The notes under the pieces were generated by a model. It did no database searches and was not told the origin of the DNA. It was given only the letters and a program-made list of their open reading frames with translations. Both the position numbers and the translations under genes were made by a program. Below are positions 55,061 to 64,000 of a DNA stretch of 64,000 nt, in pieces. This DNA is from Asterias amurensis (Eukaryota > Echinodermata > Asteroidea > Forcipulatida > Asteriidae), in contig NC_092661.1 of NCBI RefSeq assembly GCF_032118995.1, positions 14,243,506 through 14,307,505 on the forward strand, written 5' to 3'. Each line of letters begins with the position of its first letter. The first letter of the stretch is position 1.

Positions 55061-56261
55061 ATTAAACAGTCCTGCAGTCTTGTGTTTTTTTTTATTTGAA
55101 TAGTTACACCTCATTAGTTTTTTATTACAAATATATATTGAATGCAAATCAGAAAAATGACATACATCTCCTAGTGCTTGTTCCAAAGGCATGTTCAATG
55201 TGGGAAACTGTATAGATAGTGTTCTTCTCATTTTGATTCTAGGGTCTTGAATCTCGGGTTTAGTAAAGTTTTGAGCTACAAGCTTTGTAGTCTTGTGGAT
55301 TTTTCCCCCGAAGTTTGAGCCCTGAAATCTTGTGGAAATTACCAAAATTAATCTTTCGAAAACTCATTAGTCAGGACATTTTGAGCAAACTTGTTTAGAC
55401 AATGCCATCCATCCTCTATACCAACCCACTTACTTAGCTCCATCAGATTGAGTGTTCAAGAAAATCAAACGAACTGCCTCAACTTGGTCAAAGATTAAAT
55501 AATCTGGACAATGTATGCTTGTTAAGATGTTAGAATTTTAGGCTTACATATAAAATTATCTGATATGTTATAGATTACAGGGAATGTTATGTTTGTTAGG
55601 GCATGGCCATTTTGATTTAACCAAGACCACTTCCATTGGAATAATCTTGGAAGTCTGTAGGAAATTTCTGACAGGGCACCAAAGCCAAGTCCAGGGGTCA
55701 TGGCCTCTGTGAATCTCTTATAATTTAGTCCCCGATTATTGATTCTTCGAATCGCCCAAGGCAGGGTACAGGAAATTTGCAACTCATTCGGATTTAAATC
55801 AATCAGGATTTAAGTCTATCAGCATCATCAGATGGCTGGAATATTGTCTTGAAAATTGGATTCAAATCAATCAAACCATTATATCAAATCATCTGAATGG
55901 TGAAAGAAGATTTTGAAAACCATTATAAATGTTGAAAGACCTCACATTTTCATGTAAACAAAAAGTTAAATCATTTGTGTCACAACTGACCATTTCCTTT
56001 AACAAGAACAGAAACTAGTGCTTGTGATGATTGTGTAACCACGAATGTTTTGAATGAGTGTTGCATGACACTTGTATACTCTGCTCTCCAGGCAGCTACC
56101 TTTTCCAATAAAAGAACATTGTTTCAAAAGAGCAAAATGACAATTATAAAAAGAACCGCCGCGACTTCATCCTGTACCCTGCCTTTCAAAACTTTGACCA
56201 ACATGAAAGTCTAATTCATTTTACTTATTTTGTTTTCCATTGAGCTTGTGGTGTAGAGGAG
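55061..56261. other. Spacer, nothing recognised
   Basis: Frames on the minus strand at 54998-55782 show no domain. Confidence 0.5.
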
Positions 56262-56705
56262 ATGGATGTGGATGGAACAAATCTTGATGTGCCAACTCAC
56301 TTGCCTGGATCTTCAGTGAGGTCTGCAACACAGCCTCCTCTAGTCTACACTAAAACATCCCAGCAACGGGAACTTGTTGCAGAATGGTAGTAAAGAAATA
56401 GCAAATCCATGTCAATCATGTCAATGGGAGGAGACTTTGTGCCCTCTTTGCACAACTTGAAATACTGTCATATTAAGCTGGGTGCAATGGAATTTCCTTG
56501 TACAAAACAATTAGAGGTTCTTGATTCAATCACAGAGTCACACTTATTGACAGCAACGCTTGAACCAAAGTTTACCAACAAGGAATGTTATTGTCTACAT
56601 TCTCAATGTCTCTCGTGTACTCTCATTGACATGGATTTGCTTAACGTTAGTTTTGATTCACCGGAAACACCCTCAAAGAATAAGAGAATTTATGTCAGAT
56701 TCTAA
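56262..56705 (+). pseudogene. Interrupted reading frame of unknown identity
   Basis: Two coding-like stretches lie in the same frame: one begins MDVDGTNLDVPTHLPGSS, the other includes MSMGGDFVPSLHNLKYC and ends PETPSKNKRIYVRF. They are separated by in-frame stops, so they are not one open frame. Composition and amino-acid use look coding-like (few low-complexity runs, four nearby cysteines CYCLHSQCLSC). I do not recognise a family. It could be a decayed gene, a retrocopy, two exons read through an intron, or chance. Confidence 0.3.
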
Positions 56706-57133
56706 ATGCCAGGCACATGGCAGGAAAGGCCTTTGGGTACAGTAGAATGGTTTGCCTAAGCTCATATACACTGTTGTACAAATTATTGGAAGAACCCTCT
56801 GAGAACCACAAAACCTTCATCCAAGAGAAAAATAAGTTTCTTTGAGACGTTTAGTAAGTGCATGGAGCCATACAAAATGATAGCTTCCATGCTTAGTGTT
56901 TGATGATTATCATGTACAGCAAAATTGCACAGTGACAACAAATGCATTAAGCTTGTAATTTCTGTTCTGGCCAAGCAGAAGTTATAAGCCTATTAACAAA
57001 ATGTTTTTCCTTAGTGGTAGGGTAGTACATGGCAGTGTATAGCAGACGGTGGGCATCTGAACATTTTTTAGTTGACAGTTAATTGTGAACTTGGTGACAA
57101 TAAAAGGCTTCATAAGTTTCTCCATGTGCCTGG
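56706..57133. other. Spacer, nothing recognised
   Basis: No gene or repeat seen. Confidence 0.4.
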
Positions 57134-57533
57134 ATATAAAGCCAAAGCGCAGCATTCACAGTTCTTTATTTCTCGCAAGTAAAACATTTTCAGTTCATGA
57201 CAAATCCATTTGGAAACTCTTTTGAAGAAACAGAGCAAGGTGAAGATCTGCATGTTTGAATTTCACGGGTAGGAGTAACCCTTAAACAAATACAGAATGA
57301 ATGATGGATCAAAGTACATATCCATGTTGTCTGTTTTTCAAACAAAAAGTTTTGAAACTTTTCGTTGGATACAATCAATATACTGTTTCAATGCAGTTTC
57401 AAAACACTTTCTCAGGAATGCAGACATGAATTTAGAATATCTGACCCTGTCAGTTGTCAAACTTGATATTGGTTAAATAGAGTACAAAGGGCTCTCGATT
57501 TCAAAGTAAGGATGCTGTGCTTTGGCTTTATAT
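57134..57533. repeat. Widely spaced inverted repeat
   Basis: ATATAAAGCCAAAGCGCAGC at 57134 and its inverse at 57512 (GCTGTGCTTTGGCTTTATAT), 22-bp arms with one mismatch, 356 bp apart. May mark the ends of an old MITE. Confidence 0.75.
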
Positions 57534-58321
57534 GAAAAAACAAATTATTAAAAAATGTTTAGGGATTTTTAAGATTGATGCTTTATCAAAATATGAAAAA
57601 TAGTTCGCATGATTGAATATTGAATATTATGTAAGCAATATTGTTATTGTTTGATACGGAAAAATGTACACTGGCACCTCATATGTAGGCTGATTACCTA
57701 TAATTTAATGTATTTTGATGACAATGTAAAGATGCAGTCTGGTATAACAACAACTCGATGAGTTTTCAGACGCCCTAAGATCACAATAAATCCCAAGCTC
57801 ACTGCAGTTGGGAATGAATTCCTTGCATTGTGCATTCATACTGCCAGCAGAGCATGAACCGCAAGAGCATGACAGCTCAACGGAACTAGCGTTGAATAAT
57901 TGTTCTTAAACCACAAGCACAGTTGGTGCGTCAATTGGATGCGGAGCACCATATAAGTGTGAAGCTCAAGTCCGAAGCACTACAACAATGTTCACTGATA
58001 AAGCACTACAGCATTAGAAAGTGTATGACCCAAGGTCATAGTGCATCACAGGACTGAGCCACTCTCTGAGCCCCGAACAAGCCTCAATCAGGACTTATGC
58101 TTAGCTAATTGCTTACAAGCAGCCATGCTATCAAACTCTCTTCTCTAAAGAGTTTTATGCATTCTTTAAAAGATGCAAGATCCCTCTGATTGGTGAATAG
58201 AAAGATGACAGCGGATAATGCAGATTGCTGCAATTTTACTGTTATACCTCCATTGACTGCAATACTTGTCATTCCTGTCGTTGAGCTAAGTCAATGATGA
58301 CACGAGCGATATCCTAAATAG
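57534..58321. other. Spacer, nothing recognised
   Basis: No gene or clear repeat seen. Confidence 0.4.
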
Positions 58322-58700
58322 TTGAGTTTTATAAACTGAAGATACACACACACTTCCAATACTTCAGCTTACACAAAACACTTTGACAAAAAAGTTACAC
58401 AAAACAAATTGTTACTAAACAGTGCGTATGAAAACTATTTACGCAAAACAGAATGAAAGATCAGTCTGGTACCTGGACTTAAAAACATGCAGAGTATCTC
58501 ACTCAATAATTAGCATTTCTAAACTGAAGATATACACGCTTCCACTATTTCAGCATTGGTGATTGTTACTCAAAACACTTTGAAAAAAGTTGCATAAAAC
58601 AAATTGTTACTGAACAGTGCGTATGAAAACTATTTACGCAAAACAGAATGAAAGATCAGTCTGGTAACTAGACTTGAAAAAAGTATTTCACTAAACAATT
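58322..58700. repeat. ~190-bp tandem duplication
   Basis: TAAACTGAAGATA at 58332 recurs at 58520, and AGTGCGTATGAAAACTATTT at 58421 recurs at 58616. A ~50-bp core from CAGTGCG to CAGTCTGGTA is identical while the flanks have drifted and gained indels. Confidence 0.9.
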
Positions 58701-59929
58701 AACTTACTTGTTAATGCTCATTGTGGAACCAATGGTGGTGTGTGTGCCTTTAGTTATTAGGAATATGATGTGCCAGTGTACATAGTGTTGATGATTTATT
58801 AAAAAACAATCTATTGTTGTGTGTTTATTTTGTTGTCTGTTATGTGTTGGGAAGCATCTGCTTTCTATTTCAATCTTGTTGCAGCACTGGACCTTTATCA
58901 CGCAAACGCCATCTTGTTTTTAATATCGCTTTTTTTTTCACTTCAGCTGAAAGCAAACCAAGGCTTGACAATAGAGTTTATCCATTTAAATTCTTGTAAC
59001 TGTTATGTGATAGCATTGACATATTGCTTGTGCTGTTACAGCGATATTGCTATCAAAACTTACATCTGTGGCCAACATTTCTAATCACAGATGTGATTGG
59101 CAGAGCAGCATTGCCAATGGCATGTAGACTGCTCTTGCTGTTGATAAAGTCAACCTTTCAGAGACCAAGTTGTTGGTTCAAATATGAGCGTTGTAATCTG
59201 TTTGTACACAGATGATGAAGTATTGCCACATCAGATCACCTGAGCATTGAACAGAAAGTTCAATATCATATCAACAAAAATATGTTTAAGGGCAAAGCAA
59301 CATCAATAAAGTTGAGTAAGTTTTTAAGCAGATAATAAAACGATGCCAAACCAAGTCACTTGAGCAATGAACATCAGATCATTAATGAATCAACTTCAAC
59401 TAGACAGTTGTTTTAATTACGTGGCAACGGACACAGCATACTGTCTGAAATGTTGAATCAAACGGTTCCGTCCAAACCACACATGCTCAAAAGAGAGATT
59501 TTAACCACTTGGTTAATATAGCAAGTATCCTTACTTATCACCAATGTCACCTGTTTGTACATAGATGATAAACCTGCTCATTAATCAAAATCACATGAGC
59601 AAGGAACAAATGCAAAGTTTTAAAGTGCCACTTATTAGTATGCATCAAAAAACTCTTTTTTTTTTAAACAAAAACAAGTTGCTTTGCCCAACAAGATGGC
59701 GTGATAAAGGTCTTAAACACTTCTAATATATATGTGGACGGTGAGTGCTAGGGAAAGGTACAATGTAAGAAACATTTCTCTGCTAAAACTACAAAGAGTT
59801 GTTGGACAACATCTTTTTGTAACACATGAAAAACCAGCATGTGTTTTTTCTCGCAAAAGGGCGAAATTTCATGGAGACTTATGTTCTGAAAAAGATGTCT
59901 CTCAACTTCAACTTAAACTTGCATTTAAA
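58701..59929. other. Spacer with faint direct repeats
   Basis: CTGTTTGTACACAGATGATG near 59198 and CTGTTTGTACATAGATGATA near 59550 are each followed by TCAC(C/A)TGAGCA. No gene seen. Confidence 0.45.
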
Positions 59930-60440
59930 AACAAGAACAAATTGTCTAACAGTACAGTTTCAACCAAATTCGGTATGCTAAATGAGCATCAAAAGAAACA
60001 CTTGCAATTTTTTTATCTCTAAAAGAGTCAAACTTGGAGCATTGAATGCATTTAAAACTTGCGATTCATCTCTAAAAGATGTCAAACAATTTCAACCAAA
60101 TATGTAATGCTAAATGAGCATTTCAATGCAAGAAAAACTTGCGTTTTTTTATCTCTAAAAGAGTCAACCAGTTGCTACCAAAATTCAAGGTGCATTGAAT
60201 ACAAGAAAAACTTGCATTTTCATCTCAAAAAGATGTTTAACAATTTCAACCAAATTTGTAATGCTGTTTGACCATTTCAACGCAAGAAAAACTTGCGTTT
60301 TTCATCTCAAAAAGAGTCTAAAAATTTCAACCAAATTTGTTATGCTGTTTGAGCATTTCAACGCAAGAAAAACTTGCGTCTAAAACTTCTACAAATATTC
60401 ACACTGAGCATTATTACATAAGAAAAACTTATGTTTTTAA
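59930..60440. repeat. Degenerate ~75-82-bp tandem repeat with hairpins
   Basis: The unit contains AATTTCAACCAAATTTGTAA, TGCTGTTTGAGCATTTCAA, ACGCAAGAAAAACTTGCGT and CATCTCAAAAAGA. The inner hairpin starts near 60126, 60199, 60280, 60361 and 60416. The last unit reads ACATAAGAAAAACTTATGT: both sides of the stem have changed while pairing is kept. Confidence 0.85.
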
Positions 60441-60746
60441 TCAGTAAAAGAAACTGTTACAATTTCTATGCAATTTGTTTGACAACTTATACTCCTTGAA
60501 AAATAGTACCTTGCCTTTAAGTCCACATATAAAATAGTGCTGCAACTTGTATTGAAATAGAAAGCAGATGCATTATGGGGGGCCTAGTGACTTCATATAT
60601 GGGGAGGGTAAAGACATAGAGGGCAGTACCACTTAGAGGGCAACAGAGTCTGAAATAAAGACTAAGTATACACCAGAGTTCATGTCTCTTGTTAATTTAT
60701 TCACACCAGTTCATATGTTCATGAATATTCATAGAAAAATTTAAAT

Positions 60747-60768
60747 TTGACCTTTGACCTTTGACCTT
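60747..60768 (-). promoter_or_regulatory. Triple DR1-type nuclear-receptor half-sites
   Basis: TGACCT occurs at 60748, 60755 and 60762. On the minus strand this is AGGTCA three times with one-base spacers, i.e. two overlapping DR1 sites of the kind bound by HNF4, COUP-TF and RXR heterodimers. No adjacent promoter identified. Confidence 0.45.
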
Positions 60769-63700
60769 TATTAAAAAAATGAACAGCACCCCAGTGCATG
60801 CAAGCCCCCCCTGGTTTTCACACAAGTGTTCCCCGCCCACAGGTGTCAACAGACTATGTCAGAGAGTGCCCTCTTTCAACACCATTCAGTGATAGACTTA
60901 GCTCAGTGTTCAATTGTCCCCAATATATATTAGTCTGTGTGGCCAAAGCCCCATCTGTTGACCATAACAAGGGAAGGATCTAATGAATTATAATAATTAA
61001 TTAACTTAACACTGAGTCAGATGTATCTATCTACGACTCCTGACATTACATATGGAAATAATACCCTCAATGTCTATTCCGAACTTACATTTGCATAATT
61101 TGCATCCTGGTTTTTGATCCTATCAAATAAAATATCAAACAAATGTACAGATTTTTGCAAGTTTTCTTTAATAATTTGCCAAGTTTGGAATAAAAGGTCA
61201 CTTTAGTTTCAACCGCACTGATCATGTTTGCCAACGCCACATAGAAACCCTATCTCTGCCATTTTTAAGTGTATTGCTTAGCGTGCTTAAAAACAAATAG
61301 CCATTTATTTTGTTAAGACACGACGTGTAGACTGTCGTACCAAGCATTGTAAATTTAGACAAGACGTATCTAGTCAGTCGTACCAAATGTAAAGTTGAGA
61401 GTTTAAATGATTTCCTCCTGGAGGAAATACACTAAGTTGTCGAGTAATAATGCATTTAGCCTTGGTTCAAGTTCATCAGCACAAACAGTGAATTTATTTT
61501 CAAGTGTGTACAAAATTATGAGGTGACTCTGTTTTAAAGTACATTTGCGCATGAAGCGTTTTTAAGAACGATCTTTTTTATGTTGGAAGACGATATTATT
61601 GAGCGCATTGGCACCACTCTATCAAACTATTAATTTCAAAAAGTTAAAGGTAGCTTGTTAATTCTTTTTCAATGCTTTTAAGAACACTAAATTAAGCGAC
61701 GAGTAGTTTCTGATGTTTTCAAATATTGGAAGAGAAGTTTCGAATTGATTTGGTTGCCATTTCTACCTAAAGTTAAACTTTTTCTCAAGAACAAAAATTT
61801 GAACAGCAGCAATTCCTGCATCCTATATTTGAGGCTTTTGTTTTGAATACAAGTTCCGAAGTCCAAGTGATTTTCACCTACTTATTTGATGTAATTTATG
61901 GTGCATATTTAAATCTATTTCACTGATTTCAAGCAGGTATTTCTTATTTTGTTCACCATTAAGACTTAAGTGGCGTTTGGTTTATTTTTAACTTGTAACT
62001 TCACTAAAACTTTCCTTTTCCCAGTTTCCAGGGTGCCAAACTCTCCTGCTACTCAAAACAATGCAAGGTTCTCATGAATTTATGAGTCCAAAGTACTTCA
62101 CTAAACAAGTCAAGTTCATAAACTGACATGTTCCACAAATAATAATTTTTGGTTAAGAGTGATCTTTCATCAAGGGTTCATTTGGGTAGGTTCGGAAACG
62201 AGTTAAAAACGTATATTAGCCAAGTTCCAGCTGCAAAGATGTATGTTAATGACGATATTTCATCATGTAAATTTTTTTAAGCACTAACTTGTACTCCTGT
62301 ATTTTTCAAATACTTGTGTTTTAGACTTGTGTATATAAGACTTAATTTTCTGTCTTTCCCTTTTCTTTTGTGCATCTTGATAGCCTGATAATGTAATAAA
62401 CTCATTCTTTATCAAACAAATGTGTTTAATCGGGTTTAAGTTTTTTCTTTGGTTTCCTTGCACTGTTTTGAGTAGCATAATTTCTCTTTAACATGGTCCC
62501 AGGGTGTCTGTTTGTTAGCACCATACTCAGTTTGTGGCTCAATTTTTGACAATGTGGTGGAAATTTACAACGACGGATCCATGGGAGGTCCCTATTTTTT
62601 CAAAGTTGGACCTCCCTTCTTTTTATTCCCCTATGTTTTGCCGGAAAGCCCTGTCATTTCCATTTCTTATTTTCCTATGTTACAATAGCCTTCTGTACTT
62701 TGGTACATTGTCTATCTTTTTTTTTTTTTCTTTTTTCTTTTTTTTGGGGGGGCATGATATTATTTTGTCACACAATCTTACAGTTGATCCCTTACAAGTC
62801 TTTAAGATTATTCAGAAGGGCCCCTACCCGAAGCAGTTTGAGTACTATTTTCCCAAACATGGTTTATGCTTTCCTTATGATTGATTAGACTACAGTGTAA
62901 CCAATTATTTCATTGGTCACGTGTAGAATTTGAAATTACTGTTTGGGTCATCTCAACGGGTTTACAGCGTCGTGATGACTACCAAACCTAAACTATCTTT
63001 GAAATTTAAGACACTTGCTACCAAACAGGCGTCTCGCTGAAATGTGCATCAAAAATTTTCTGACAAATTATAATGACTACAAAAGATAGTCCCTTTTAGT
63101 TTCATTTGGTGAATATGTCTTTGAAGTCTTGTGATTTCCTTAAGAGTTCACTTTTACTACACTGAAGTTGTCTATCTTTGAATTTTGGTCTCACCAGTCT
63201 AAATGCAAAGTGCATTTAAGACACAATCCTATGTGTGACAAACCCCCCAAGTCCCCTCGATCCCCCCCCCCCCTTCATGACAGGACCTCCGGCCAATTTC
63301 ACCCCCTATTTTTTAGATTATGGACCCGCCCCTTCTAAATCAGCCCCTCAGTATCAAGGGAAACTATGGTGCCTTTGGTGACACAGGGTTTGCCAGTCCT
63401 GCATCTTTTATGTCCATGGTAAAATTAATTGAAGTTTTTACAATTCATGCACTGCATACTTTATATTACATCCTCATGTATGATACCATGCACCTTTTAA
63501 AGCTCACATGTAAACCTATGATAAGCAGGCCCTGGGAAATATTCAAAGACTTCCGCCTCTACCAGTCAATTTGCTCTAAATCATAACCTAACTCTTTTAT
63601 AGTTATTGTATTCTCAAGTCTGATGTAAAATGGCCCTTGAATTGTTCAATGACTACAGCTTTACATTATGTTCCTTTTCTGCATTACAATCTACTGTGCT

Positions 63701-64000
63701 TCCTGATCAATCAAATAATTATGTTATTCCTCTACACTAAAAAGTGAGTTTCATATCGACCAATCAACATCAACTGATTCTGATTGCTATTTCATCTTTC
63801 CTTGAAGTTAAAGAAATGAAGAGGTCATCCAATTAGCATTCAAGGTTACATCTAAGACATAAGACCTACATGTGTATCTGCTGAGTGGGTAGACTTGAAA
63901 CTAAACTACTGATGGCTAAGATGTTTATTGTACTTCACTTAATCATCGATGACAGCAGTTGTATTTAACTATTTAGTACAACTATTCCTGACTGTATTTC
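60769..64000. other. Spacer to the window end
   Basis: No gene recognised. Poly-C (~63262-63275) and a T/G-rich run (~62717-62751). The frame at 62534-62884 crosses that run and looks spurious; the frame at 63320-63586 has no domain. Confidence 0.5.

Noticed and set aside
62534-62884. 116-aa frame near the right end
   Set aside because: Passes through a poly-T/G run; composition suggests chance.
1-64000. Retroviral, LTR or Polinton-type element
   Set aside because: I found no recognisable polymerase, protease, integrase or capsid-like frame and no long direct terminal repeats.

Overview
This is a 64 kb stretch of an AT-rich invertebrate nuclear genome. Three things point to a eukaryote: a gene with spliced exons, tRNA-derived SINEs, and long non-coding spacers full of small transposons. 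An echinoderm, perhaps a sea star, is the best guess. That guess rests on the domain mix of the spliced gene and on repeat families I associate with echinoderms; I could not test it by a search. I recognise no retrovirus-like, Polinton-like or toxin element.

Only two protein-coding genes are well supported. The first (12205-13380, +) is an intronless class A GPCR of 391 aa that closely resembles vertebrate GPR63/GPR45 (PSP24). The second (25249-31293, +) has six exons whose splice phases all agree. It predicts a 464-aa secreted protein: signal peptide, apple/PAN-like cysteine domain, Thr/Gln-rich mucin stalk, HYR domain and C-terminal F5/8 type C (discoidin) domain. One of its introns must be GC-AG for the frame to hold. 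Its introns carry at least six transposon-derived segments.

Layout: 0-12 kb holds minisatellites, palindromes and small DNA transposons. 12-14 kb holds the GPCR, AU-rich 3' sequence and a 101-bp duplication. 14-25 kb is a dense field of TTAA-ended MITEs. 25-31.5 kb is the secreted-protein gene. 32-41 kb holds degenerate repeats, a promoter-like CpG-containing block at 33.35-33.45 kb, and splice-bounded segments without a long frame (37.3-40.1 kb) that may be a lncRNA. 41-43 kb holds four C/EBP-like sites, a 212-bp palindrome made of two head-to-head tRNA-like units, and a SINE. 43.6-45.2 kb is a 67-bp minisatellite with a 190-bp higher-order block. 45.7-48 kb holds three MITE copies and a fourth MITE family. 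48.6-50.1 kb holds direct repeats and a 128-bp tandem array that decays at one edge. 51-57 kb is mostly unresolved, with an interrupted reading frame near 56.3-56.7 kb. 58-60.8 kb holds a 190-bp duplication, a hairpin-bearing tandem array with paired stem changes, and a triple nuclear-receptor half-site. I see no gene in 60.8-64 kb.

The two genes share no obvious pathway: one is a plasma-membrane receptor, the other a secreted or adhesive extracellular protein. The most unusual material is structural: the tRNA-like palindrome, the hairpin satellite, and several MITE families that all end in TTAA.
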